Virus record (IMG/VR): IMGVR_UViG_3300028653_000042
Span: 1-30,626 of that record
Length of the DNA: 30,626 nucleotides
Strand: one strand, 5' to 3'
Source of the DNA: a virus
The position numbers and the translations under genes are program-made. Below are positions 8,688 to 17,082 of the stretch, piece by piece; within the stretch, counting starts at the first letter, position 1; the number at the start of each line of letters is the position of its first letter. The notes below the pieces were generated by a model that did not search any database, was not told the origin of the DNA, and saw nothing but the letters and a program-made list of their open reading frames with translations.

Positions 8688-8724
8688 AAGAAACCCAACA
8701 GTTATGATTGGGTTTCTTTTTTTT
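8688..8724 (+). terminator. Rho-independent terminator
   Basis: Perfect 11-bp stem AAGAAACCCAA / TTGGGTTTCTT with a 9-nt loop and a run of T. It ends the baseplate operon 16 nt after its last stop codon. The right arm contains a TTG that would otherwise be mistaken for the start of the next gene. Confidence 0.93.
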
Positions 8725-8727
8725 ATC

Positions 8728-8736
8728 GTATTTATA
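8728..8736 (+). promoter_or_regulatory. Putative phage promoter motif GTATTTATA ahead of the giant tail gene
   Basis: GTATTTATATAG lies 4 nt after the terminator's T run and 16 nt before a GTG at 8753. The terminator-then-motif order repeats that at 3801-3845 and supports a fresh start of transcription here. Confidence 0.65.
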
Positions 8737-8752
8737 TAGAAATATAAAGATT

Positions 8753-11700
8753 GTGGCAAAAGTAAAAGTAATAAACACAAATTTAGATCAAAATTTAAAT
8801 GGTACATATTTTAACGATTCTCCTTCAAAAACGATATTTACTTTTGGAAGTTTTAATGTTACATCGAATTTTGATGGTAAGACAACAATAGATTATACAA
8901 ACACTCTTAGTTCATTTGTTCGTCCAGTTACATTGGAAACAATGGGTGTTACAACAGTTCAGTCACAAATATTACAAACAAATACAACTAATGCTGTTTT
9001 AAATTTAGATAAATCAGATTTAAATACTTTTGTTAGATTTGGTTCAGCATATGAATTTCTAAGGGTTTCAATAGAAAATATTATTCTCATGTATCCCGGA
9101 AGTCTTTATGTAAACACACAAAAAATTCGTGGTGGTAACATTACCTTTTCTGGTTATTCATATAATGCAACAGCAAATACATCAACATTTTATGTACCAA
9201 CGGCATATACTGAAAATATATTTGGATTAATTTTTAATTCTGGAAATACAAGTACATCAGATAATAATAAAAATTTAAATATTTCTTATGACGAATATGT
9301 AATTTGGTTACCATTTACACCAGAATCTTACTATCCAATAATTGGATTTACTGGAAATACTGCAAATAGTATGTATACACTTTCGAAATATTATTTAAAA
9401 GTGCAAGTTACTGGTGATCCATTCTTTTTTATAAAAACTGGTGATACTGATAGTTATCAAATTAAAACTGGTAATGTTAATTTTCATTTAAAGCCAAATA
9501 CAACAAATTTTGAAGAATTTAGGGCATTACTTAGTGATTATGAAAAATATATTATTTCACAAAGAGTAAATAATAATGGTTTTCAATTTACATTAAAAGA
9601 ACCCACATTACTTGATGATGGTAGTATTATATATTCAGATACAACAATACTTTGGACAACATCCGATAAATACAACATCGATATTAATACATCAAGTTAT
9701 CAAAAATTTTTACAAACAGTATTAACAATTGGAGCAAAATTCGATAAAGTTAAAACCGATTTAATTGCAAGATTTCTAACACCAACATCACTTAAAACTT
9801 ATGACCTTACAGAAGAAGGCAAAATAACAAAATTATTAAGAATTTATGGTAGAGAATTTGACCAATTACGACAATTTATTGATTCACTTGTTTATATTAA
9901 TAAAATTACTTATGATAAAATAAATAATATACCAGACCAATTGATTAAAAATTTATCTAACACATTTGGATGGGATTATTTTTCATTAGTTAATGAAGAA
10001 AATTTAGTTCAAAATTTTTTAACTGTAAGTGACGTTGAAAGAAATTTGAATGAAAATCTATTACCTGCAGAAATTGATATTGAATTGTGGAGGAGAATAT
10101 TAAATAATACTAATTATTTTTGGAAATCAAAAGGTACTCGTGAAGCAATTAAATCAATATTTTTAATTATAGGTATACCCGAACCTTTTATTAATATAAC
10201 TGAATATGTTTATACTGTTGAAGGTAAAATTAATCCAAATAGTGTTAATATAAATCAACAAGATTTCCCATCAAATTCATTACCATATGATAATAGTGGG
10301 TATCCGGTTGCACCATTAGAAACTAATGATTTTTATTTTCAGGTTTCTGGCGATACTGATAGTGGTCAAGCATATCTTAATGTTTTTCGTACTGCAGGAT
10401 TTAATCTTTCAGCAACTGTTGATAATAAAAAATCGTGGATTCAAACTGGTGCAACAACAAGAATTCATTATGATACACCACAATATTATCAAGAAGATAG
10501 TAAACTTATAATTAATACAAAAGAGGTTGATATTGCATTAGATATTGCACGTGGTATTGAATATGATGTTTATGATTATATTAAAAACACAGATTTTCCA
10601 GCAAATAATAGTGGTTATACGTTGCCATATTCTTATGTTAACATATCATTAGATTATACTGGAATACAAAATACTTTTCAACTTCCAACACCCTATAGTA
10701 AAACACAAGGTGATTTAGAAGTTCGTTATAATGGTATATTATTAAAAGCACCAAAAACTGGTACTACTCGTGGAATATTAAATAATGCGGATTATAGTAT
10801 TTCTGGAAATAGTTTTACAATATTAAATGGCAATTATGCTACTAATTCTGGTAATCGTAGAGATGTTATTCAAGCAACATTTATTTATAGTGGCGAAACA
10901 CAACCAATTACAGGAATAACTGTACAGTATATTGTCACACGTATTAAACCACAATTCCCATTTACGTATATACCATTACCTAGTTTTCCACGTGGTGATG
11001 TACAAGTAACAATAAATGGAATTGCATTAACAAAGGGTACTTCTCAATTTACTGCTGATTATATTATCGACCCAAATAATACAACAGGATATAGTCAAAT
11101 CATTTTACAAAATACTGATGTTATTTCTTTTTTAGCTGTTAATCCTGAAGTTCAAGTCGCATACGTTGAAGTTCAAGGTAGTAATGACATAAATGCAAGA
11201 AGTGAAATCGTTAGAATTGATAGTTTTAATAATAGTAAAATATATTATAATAATAGTGCAAATAAATATGTTTATAAATTAAATTATAAAGCAAATAATG
11301 CATCAGATATTAAGTTTTTGGTTGATGGAATTGCATTAGAACCATATAAAGATTATGATATCAACATAATGAATCCATATGAAGTCTTTTTACCTAGTGG
11401 TCTTAAATATGGTACAGTTCTTAGTGTTTATTATCTTGTTGGTGGAAATGCAGCGTTTACACCAGTTGTTTCAGATAGTTTTGGTATTGGTGATATTAGT
11501 AAGTTATCATTTTTGGAATTTATTGAATTAATTAAAAGAAAAATGATTAATGCAAGAAATAGAAAAACAATATCGGATTTTAAAGGTGGTTGGTATCCAA
11601 CATTATTAAGAATTTATGAAATGTATTCACAAAGGTCATTACTTCCAACAAGTAATACTTTACATTCAAATGGATATTCTTTTGAGAATTTATATCCATT

Positions 11701-13147
11701 CTTAAGTAAATATAATGCTTTTTTTCAAAAATTTATTGACCAGTTATTACCAACTACAATTATTTTAAAAAGAAGTGGACTACTAGTTAGAAATACTGTG
11801 TTTACTAAACAAAAATTTACATATAAAAGAGGTACGAATGTTTCTTCGTCAGCAACTACTTATGTATATGTACCACAAAGTTTATCAGGTTCTTCATTAA
11901 TTGGAATTGGTAATTTAACTGATAGACCAACAATTCAATATTTAGGTGACGATGGTTCTATGTTTATGATAAAACAAAATCTAGAACCATCACCAGTCGA
12001 TTTATATGTTGAAACAAATGCTGGTACTGCAGGAATTGGTTCATTAATAAATATTGGTGGTAAAAATATTATGGGATATGGACTTATAGATGAATATGGA
12101 GTAATGTATAAGAAATCAAGTGCTAGTAATTGGGTAAATCAATTAATATTGGGTACTCCCACTGGAAATACATTTAATTTTACTATTACAGGTTTAACTG
12201 AAAATATAAATTATAATTATAAAGCAGTGATTCATTCAAACGCATATGCTTTAGGAAGTACAGGTAATACATTAACATTAAAAACCTTAAAAACTCCACC
12301 AAATCCATCAGGTAAAACAAAACAAAATACTTCAACTACAACAACTTCAATTGTTAATACTGGTGGCTATGCAATTCAACGCTATGGTGACATTCAATAT
12401 TATGGTATGCAATATAGACCAATAGGTAGTACCACAGATTTTAAGGTAACACCTACATATTTTCCCAATATTCCAAATACATCACAAGTATGTAATGTAA
12501 CAATTGTTGGTAAAACAAGTAATACATTTACTGTATCTACAGTATGTGGAACAACACCAATAACATGGTTAACACCACAAGCCCCAAATCCACCAACACC
12601 TGCTGGAATAACACAAACTGTTTTTGTACAATCAACGAATGTTGCAAGAACTGGTTGCACAGTATATACACCAACAGTTGGAACACCTCAAATTGTAAAA
12701 TTTGAACAAAAGGGAATACTTACACATCCAGTAACAACAATTCGTTGTGGTGGATGTAATTCTGCAACATATGCCACACAGGATGGTGTTATAAGTCAAC
12801 CATTATGTGGAGATAAATTTTATGTAAACATTTCTTATGCTATGTGTAATGGAGCAAGTACATGTTCATTTACACCAACATTTGTTTGTGTAACATGTAA
12901 TGGCGTATTAGTTCCGGGATGGCATTGTGCTGCATTATCAAATAAAACTGCACAAAATTATTGTGGTTCATTTGGTACAAAATTAATTTGTTATGGGGAT
13001 GAATTGCATTTATATACATCTGCTGCAAGTTGTAATAATACGTGTAGTAGAAGTGTTGCTAATCTTTGGATTGGTAGTGTTACAAATTGTGTTGGGAATT
13101 ATTCTGTTGGTACACCAAATTGTATAATTAGCTCAACATCAAAATAA
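8753..13147 (+). CDS. Giant tail/baseplate protein (gp7 / P2 gpI-like segment, FN3-like and Cys-rich C-terminus)
   Basis: 1464 residues from the GTG at 8753. A longer frame opens at a TTG at 8708, but that codon lies in the terminator stem and upstream of the TATTTATA motif, so GTG is preferred. Residues about 328-485 resemble the tail protein I/gp7 type region: LLRIYGREFDQLRQFID, a Pro-containing NNIPDQLIKNLSNTFGWDYF, and WKSKGTREAIKSIFLIIGIP. A second helical segment near residues 920-1025 ends in FIDQLLPTTI. Residues about 1100-1190 look like a fibronectin-III-type strand sandwich ending in LKTLKTPPNPSG. Up to residue 1246 there is no Cys; the last 218 residues contain 17. By synteny after gp25 and gp6 this is probably a gp7-like wedge protein extended by a surface-exposed tip. 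Confidence 0.78.
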   Translation: MAKVKVINTNLDQNLNGTYFNDSPSKTIFTFGSFNVTSNFDGKTTIDYTNTLSSFVRPVTLETMGVTTVQSQILQTNTTNAVLNLDKSDLNTFVRFGSAYEFLRVSIENIILMYPGSLYVNTQKIRGGNITFSGYSYNATANTSTFYVPTAYTENIFGLIFNSGNTSTSDNNKNLNISYDEYVIWLPFTPESYYPIIGFTGNTANSMYTLSKYYLKVQVTGDPFFFIKTGDTDSYQIKTGNVNFHLKPNTTNFEEFRALLSDYEKYIISQRVNNNGFQFTLKEPTLLDDGSIIYSDTTILWTTSDKYNIDINTSSYQKFLQTVLTIGAKFDKVKTDLIARFLTPTSLKTYDLTEEGKITKLLRIYGREFDQLRQFIDSLVYINKITYDKINNIPDQLIKNLSNTFGWDYFSLVNEENLVQNFLTVSDVERNLNENLLPAEIDIELWRRILNNTNYFWKSKGTREAIKSIFLIIGIPEPFINITEYVYTVEGKINPNSVNINQQDFPSNSLPYDNSGYPVAPLETNDFYFQVSGDTDSGQAYLNVFRTAGFNLSATVDNKKSWIQTGATTRIHYDTPQYYQEDSKLIINTKEVDIALDIARGIEYDVYDYIKNTDFPANNSGYTLPYSYVNISLDYTGIQNTFQLPTPYSKTQGDLEVRYNGILLKAPKTGTTRGILNNADYSISGNSFTILNGNYATNSGNRRDVIQATFIYSGETQPITGITVQYIVTRIKPQFPFTYIPLPSFPRGDVQVTINGIALTKGTSQFTADYIIDPNNTTGYSQIILQNTDVISFLAVNPEVQVAYVEVQGSNDINARSEIVRIDSFNNSKIYYNNSANKYVYKLNYKANNASDIKFLVDGIALEPYKDYDINIMNPYEVFLPSGLKYGTVLSVYYLVGGNAAFTPVVSDSFGIGDISKLSFLEFIELIKRKMINARNRKTISDFKGGWYPTLLRIYEMYSQRSLLPTSNTLHSNGYSFENLYPFLSKYNAFFQKFIDQLLPTTIILKRSGLLVRNTVFTKQKFTYKRGTNVSSSATTYVYVPQSLSGSSLIGIGNLTDRPTIQYLGDDGSMFMIKQNLEPSPVDLYVETNAGTAGIGSLINIGGKNIMGYGLIDEYGVMYKKSSASNWVNQLILGTPTGNTFNFTITGLTENINYNYKAVIHSNAYALGSTGNTLTLKTLKTPPNPSGKTKQNTSTTTTSIVNTGGYAIQRYGDIQYYGMQYRPIGSTTDFKVTPTYFPNIPNTSQVCNVTIVGKTSNTFTVSTVCGTTPITWLTPQAPNPPTPAGITQTVFVQSTNVARTGCTVYTPTVGTPQIVKFEQKGILTHPVTTIRCGGCNSATYATQDGVISQPLCGDKFYVNISYAMCNGASTCSFTPTFVCVTCNGVLVPGWHCAALSNKTAQNYCGSFGTKLICYGDELHLYTSAASCNNTCSRSVANLWIGSVTNCVGNYSVGTPNCIISSTSK

Positions 13148-13164
13148 AACTTTAATGAAAATGA

Positions 13165-13173
13165 GTATTTATA
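13165..13173 (+). promoter_or_regulatory. Putative phage promoter motif GTATTTATA
   Basis: GTATTTATAATAAAAT, identical over 16 bases to the copy at 3837 and with the same 15-nt gap to the ATG (13189). It lies in the 41-nt space after the giant tail gene. Confidence 0.65.
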
Positions 13174-13188
13174 ATAAAATGAAATAAA

Positions 13189-13707
13189 ATGGCAATACCT
13201 TGGAGTACAACAAATTTACAGCCCGGACCTCTTTCAGCCAATACTTATAATTGGACTATAACTTCTTTGTCTGCAAGTACAATATATGAATATCGAGCAT
13301 ATTTTATGCTTAATGGTGTTGCATTTTATGGGAATATACTTACTGGTACAACATTAAATCCACCACCAATTCCACCTACAGTAAATACTGGTGTTGCACA
13401 AGAACCAACTGCATATAGTATTTTTATATGTAATAGTAGTGCTAGTAGTATTGGTGATAGTCCAATTGTTGAATATGGTTTATTATATGCACAAATTGGT
13501 TCATGCCAAATTGATACAAATTTAATTTATTCGAATTATCCTGCTTTTGTTAAGAAATCATCAACATGTTCATCAATAAATGCTGGGGTTAATTTTAATA
13601 ATGCTGGTGGTGGTCTTTCCCCAAACACTGCAACATTTTATAGAGCGTTTGCTAAAAATGCTTCTGGTATTGGATATGGTCATATTCAATGCCAGCAAAC
13701 AACATAA
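13189..13707 (+). CDS. FN3-like tail-associated protein
   Basis: 172 residues. Two copies of the Bacteroidota FN3-type signature are visible: SLSASTIYEYRAYFMLNGVA followed by YGNILTGTT, and GLSPNTATFYRAFAKNASG followed by IGYGHIQC. The first domain begins in mid-fold, since the strands that normally precede the TITSL segment are missing. The layout parallels residues about 1120-1190 of the giant tail protein just upstream (NTFNFTITGL then a Pro-rich linker). There are four Cys in the second half. It could be a separate fibre subunit, or a detached piece of the upstream tail tip that gained its own start and promoter motif. Confidence 0.75.
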   Translation: MAIPWSTTNLQPGPLSANTYNWTITSLSASTIYEYRAYFMLNGVAFYGNILTGTTLNPPPIPPTVNTGVAQEPTAYSIFICNSSASSIGDSPIVEYGLLYAQIGSCQIDTNLIYSNYPAFVKKSSTCSSINAGVNFNNAGGGLSPNTATFYRAFAKNASGIGYGHIQCQQTT

Positions 13708-13744
13708 TTAATATAATTATATATAAATTAAAATAAATTTAGAT

Positions 13745-13753
13745 GTATTTATA
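13745..13753 (+). promoter_or_regulatory. Putative phage promoter motif GTATTTATA
   Basis: GTATTTATAAAAAAATG with 13 nt between the box and the ATG at 13767. Another ATG at 13759 is in a different frame and is not used for the long ORF. Confidence 0.6.
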
Positions 13754-13766
13754 AAAAAATGATTAA

Positions 13767-15089
13767 ATGGCATTTATTGAAAAAAAAGACCCAGTAGTTA
13801 TAAATATAAAATTAACGTCAAAAGGTAGAGAATTATTATCACAAGGTAAATTAAATTTTAATTATTATACTGTTGGTGATAGTGAAATTGATTATGATTA
13901 TAATAATGCAGTTAATTTAGCTTCTACTGGATATACAACATTTAATTCAAACATATTAAAACCAGTTGATAAGAATCCTAATTTATTATCTTTCATTCCA
14001 AGAAATTTAAGTGGTGACCCATATAATCAAATATCTACAGTACCTGTTACATCATATGATGTTGAAAATCATGTTGATTCTATTGGATTTTTTACGAATA
14101 GTGGTAGTTCTTATATTGTTGATAGCAACCACGTAAAACAACCAGATATAAAAATTAAAGTAAATACTGTTGCAGGTGGTTTAACTCTTACATTATTAAA
14201 AGCACCGAACTATGGTACAAGTGGAAATGAACCCAAAGTTGGTGACTTATTATTTGTTAAATGGACATTAAAAAATAGTACTTTAGGATATAATAATAAC
14301 AAAAATTATCCAGTACCAAATTTATGGTATAAAATTACTAATATTAATTCAGGTTCATTAGCAAGTGGTTCAATTAGTGTTGATGTTGATAGAGAATTGC
14401 CTGATTTTAGTGGTTTAGGACTTTCAGCAACACTTATGGCTGGTGCAATGATTTACTATAATACTATTAATTATAGTGGTAATACAATATCAAATATGTC
14501 ACCAACAGAATATCTTGATGAAAGTGTATTATCTTTTTTACAGAATAGTCAATGTCCAACAATTATATTTCCATTTTGGAATATGTCGATAATATTTACT
14601 GAAGAAATCGCAGGAGTAAAAGCAGCAAATTTAAAATATACACAATTTAAAAATAAAGCATTTGGTAATTTTGTATCATATATTCAAAATCAAGCACCAA
14701 TTTACAAAAAATTAGGTATTATTCATTATACAAATACATCTCCTGCTAATGTATATGGAGAAGGATTTTTATTAAAAACAACTATATTGGAAATCCCTAC
14801 AATAATGTGGCATAAATCCACAAGTACTACATTAGGTCTTACACTAAAATCATATTCACCAAATGGAAGTCCATTATATTTAACTGGTTCATCAAATGTT
14901 AATCATGGATTAGGAACACCATATTATTATCTTATTGATGTTAATGATACATCGTTAACCCCATATTCTGTTGGTAAAGTTTTTCCTGAATTAAAAATAT
15001 TTGTTATAGAAGATCAAGAATTATTATTTGCAATGTCATATAAGTCAAATAGGTCTTGGACTCTTCCTAATTATACTATTAGCACATAA
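13767..15089 (+). CDS. Probable virion (tail/fibre) protein
   Basis: 440 residues starting MAFIEKKDPVVINIKLTSKG. The first 50 residues look like a compact conserved domain (KGRELLSQGKLNFNYYTVGD followed by SEIDYDY). The rest is rich in Asn, Ser, Thr, Tyr and Gly with long beta-type stretches, as in tail and fibre proteins. A single Cys occurs at NSQCPTI. It stands alone behind its own motif and is followed 6 nt later by another virion-like gene. The family is not recognised; a virion role is inferred from composition, position and the shared motif. Confidence 0.72.
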   Translation: MAFIEKKDPVVINIKLTSKGRELLSQGKLNFNYYTVGDSEIDYDYNNAVNLASTGYTTFNSNILKPVDKNPNLLSFIPRNLSGDPYNQISTVPVTSYDVENHVDSIGFFTNSGSSYIVDSNHVKQPDIKIKVNTVAGGLTLTLLKAPNYGTSGNEPKVGDLLFVKWTLKNSTLGYNNNKNYPVPNLWYKITNINSGSLASGSISVDVDRELPDFSGLGLSATLMAGAMIYYNTINYSGNTISNMSPTEYLDESVLSFLQNSQCPTIIFPFWNMSIIFTEEIAGVKAANLKYTQFKNKAFGNFVSYIQNQAPIYKKLGIIHYTNTSPANVYGEGFLLKTTILEIPTIMWHKSTSTTLGLTLKSYSPNGSPLYLTGSSNVNHGLGTPYYYLIDVNDTSLTPYSVGKVFPELKIFVIEDQELLFAMSYKSNRSWTLPNYTIST

Positions 15090-15095
15090 AATAAA

Positions 15096-15818
15096 ATGGC
15101 AGATACATACACAATATATACATCATACGCATTAATTCCAACAGGAAGTACTGCAGGATACGGAAGAACGGTTCATTGTAATTATATTAATAATATGCAA
15201 CTTACTACAACAAATATTAATATTGAAGAAATTCGAGTTAATTTTGTAAATGCAAGTGATTTTAAATTCTTAAGTAATACAACTACTAATGGAACAGGAT
15301 ATACTGTTCAAAGAATATATATTTTAGTACAAAAAATACTTAATGTAGGAACTTCAATACCCCAACCAGTATCAACAGATTGGAAATATTTTGATGTCAC
15401 CAATCAAATAGTTGGTTATCACAATCCATTAACAAAAGATGATTTAACAAGTATAGTATTTAAAGTGCCATTAAAAGACTATGATACATATCCAACATAT
15501 GATTTAGATTATCTTAATTATCCTTCGGCAAGCCAAACAAATCAATTATGTTTTGGTGATGAAGAATATTTTTTTGGAAATGTAACTACTGACATTAAAG
15601 CCGATGTTTATACGCTAGACATGGCAATCAATATAAATTTAAATGAATTTAATTCAAGCACTAATTTAAGCTGGGATGGTGGTATATCTAAAGTTTATAT
15701 TAGTGAAGTTGCATTATATGATAATAATAAAAATTTAGTTGCTATCGGTAAATTAAATAATCCAGTACCAAAAGATGCAACAATTTCTAGAACACTTCTA
15801 TTTGCAATTGATTTTTAA
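15096..15818 (+). CDS. Probable virion protein
   Basis: 240 residues, beta-rich and low in charge, with YTIYTSYALIPTGSTAGYGR at the start and a C-terminal segment WDGGISKVYISEVALYDNNK followed by LVAIGKLNNPVPK. That closing pattern (new strand, 'I.EVALYD...N.VAIGKL..P..K') is common in phage tail-fibre and collar-type proteins. It starts 6 nt after the preceding stop with no motif of its own, so it is co-transcribed with 13767-15089. Specific role unknown. Confidence 0.72.
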   Translation: MADTYTIYTSYALIPTGSTAGYGRTVHCNYINNMQLTTTNINIEEIRVNFVNASDFKFLSNTTTNGTGYTVQRIYILVQKILNVGTSIPQPVSTDWKYFDVTNQIVGYHNPLTKDDLTSIVFKVPLKDYDTYPTYDLDYLNYPSASQTNQLCFGDEEYFFGNVTTDIKADVYTLDMAININLNEFNSSTNLSWDGGISKVYISEVALYDNNKNLVAIGKLNNPVPKDATISRTLLFAIDF

Positions 15819-15856
15819 ATAAATCATCATCTTTTATATTTTTTTATAATTTCTTA

Positions 15857-15865
15857 GTATTTATT
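15857..15865 (+). promoter_or_regulatory. Variant of the TATTTATA motif
   Basis: GTATTTATTATAAA, 19 nt between the box and the ATG at 15885. The spacing is the longest of the set and the last base of the box is T, so this is a weaker match than the copies at 3837 and 13165. Confidence 0.45.
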
Positions 15866-15884
15866 ATAAATTATATAAAAATAT

Positions 15885-16088
15885 ATGGAAAATTTAATCA
15901 CAAACAATGAAATAGTTCCAAAGTCAATAATTATTGATGGTAAATTACACAATAAATTTAAATTATTTTGTAAAGGAAAAAGTTTAAAAATTGGCGGTAT
16001 TATCGAAGACTTAATTCAACTATACTTAGATAGCCCTAAAGTAATTCAGAAAATGATTGATGAATTAAAAGAACAAAAAATAAATTAG
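15885..16088 (+). CDS. Small ribbon-helix-helix type DNA-binding protein
   Basis: 67 residues. Residues about 11-48 follow the ribbon-helix-helix pattern: a short strand KSIIIDGKL, then helix A (HNKFKLFCKGK), a turn with SLKIGG, and helix B (IIEDLIQLYLDSP). Such proteins bind DNA as dimers through the paired strands and often act as repressors. The gene sits at the switch from virion genes to replication genes and has its own motif, so a regulatory role is plausible. It ends with TAG, 21 nt before the RuvC-like gene. The pattern is short, so confidence is moderate. Confidence 0.62.
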   Translation: MENLITNNEIVPKSIIIDGKLHNKFKLFCKGKSLKIGGIIEDLIQLYLDSPKVIQKMIDELKEQKIN

Positions 16089-16109
16089 GAAGAATCACAT
16101 AAATAATTT

Positions 16110-16751
16110 ATGGAAAAATATATTTGGTCGTTAGATATAAGTACCACAAATATTGGTAGTTGTTTAATGGATGAAAAAGGAAATCTTATTGAATTAAAAC
16201 ATCTTGAATTAAAAACAGATAAAGATGTTCCCGTTGTGGATAGAATTATACATAAAGCAGAAATATTTAGAAAATATGTGGAAGAATATAAAGAACGTAT
16301 ATTGAATGAACTTAATGGCGAAATAATATATATTTTTATAGAAGAACCTTTGGGTGGTAGCAACAACCCCAATACAGTATCCATGCTATTTGGATTTAAT
16401 GGAATTTGTACTTATATTTTATATCAGATATTTAATTTATATCCAAAAAAGATTAGTGTATATGATTGTCGTAAATCATTTCTTGTTGATTTAGTTCATA
16501 CTGAAAAAAGAAAGGGTGAAATTTGTGAAGTATTATCATTTCCACCAGAATATAAAAATAGAAAAAAAGAATATATTTGGGAAAAGGTAACAAAATTAGA
16601 AAAAAGTGTTAAATGGTTTTATAAGAAAAATGGAACTCCATCTGATATAAACTACGATATGTCTGATAGTTATGTTGTTTCAATTTCTGGTCTAATTACT
16701 TTAGGTATTCTTACTAAAGAAAATTGGAAAAAAAGATATTTATCAATATAA
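16110..16751 (+). CDS. RuvC-like Holliday junction resolvase / RNase H-fold nuclease
   Basis: 213 residues. The start SLDISTTNIGSCLMDEKG carries the first catalytic Asp (D9) on the first strand of the RNase H fold. A second acidic site lies in IFIEEPLGG (E78/E79), and a late pair in NYDMSDSYVVS (D183, D186), the place of the third and fourth carboxylates of RuvC-type enzymes. Such enzymes cut branched DNA during recombination-dependent replication and packaging. Position among recombination and repair genes agrees. Direct proof of junction specificity is not possible from sequence; another RNase H-fold nuclease role is the alternative. Confidence 0.78.
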   Translation: MEKYIWSLDISTTNIGSCLMDEKGNLIELKHLELKTDKDVPVVDRIIHKAEIFRKYVEEYKERILNELNGEIIYIFIEEPLGGSNNPNTVSMLFGFNGICTYILYQIFNLYPKKISVYDCRKSFLVDLVHTEKRKGEICEVLSFPPEYKNRKKEYIWEKVTKLEKSVKWFYKKNGTPSDINYDMSDSYVVSISGLITLGILTKENWKKRYLSI

Positions 16752-16773
16752 AATTAATTATTCTTTGGTTTAA

Positions 16774-17082
16774 ATGAAATACATATATTTAATTCAATCT
16801 CAAGAAGACGGTTACTATAAAATAGGTATATCCAAAAATCCTAATAAAAGACTATTGACATTACAAACAGGAAATTCTTCGCCATTAAAATTAATTAATA
16901 CTTATCAAACAGAATTTGCTGAGAAAATAGAGGGTACTTTACATCGAAGATATAAACATCTACATAAAGAAGGGGAATGGTTCGATTTATCTATTGAACA
17001 TGAAGTTTATTTTATCGATGAATGTAAAAAAATTGAAGACAGTATTAAGTATTTAGTGGAAAATAATAATGTTTTTATATGA
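16774..17082 (+). CDS. GIY-YIG superfamily protein (T5orf172/MUG113 type)
   Basis: 102 residues. KYIYLIQ, then GYYKIGISKNPNKRLLTLQT followed by GNSSPLKL, then EKIEGTLHRRYKHL and GEWF match the T5orf172/MUG113 branch of the GIY-YIG fold: Tyr of YLI, Tyr-Lys-Ile-Gly, the conserved Arg (R26) and a later Glu. Members cut DNA or are predicted to. The stop overlaps the next start by 4 nt (ATGA at 17079-17082), so it is translationally coupled to the zinc-ribbon nuclease that follows; the pair may move as one cassette between the RuvC-like gene and the metallophosphoesterase. Confidence 0.85.
   Translation: MKYIYLIQSQEDGYYKIGISKNPNKRLLTLQTGNSSPLKLINTYQTEFAEKIEGTLHRRYKHLHKEGEWFDLSIEHEVYFIDECKKIEDSIKYLVENNNVFI

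Noticed and set aside
16084-16100. AGGAAG before 16110 as a Shine-Dalgarno site
   Set aside because: It lies about 20 nt from the ATG, too far, and no other gene in the window has such a site.
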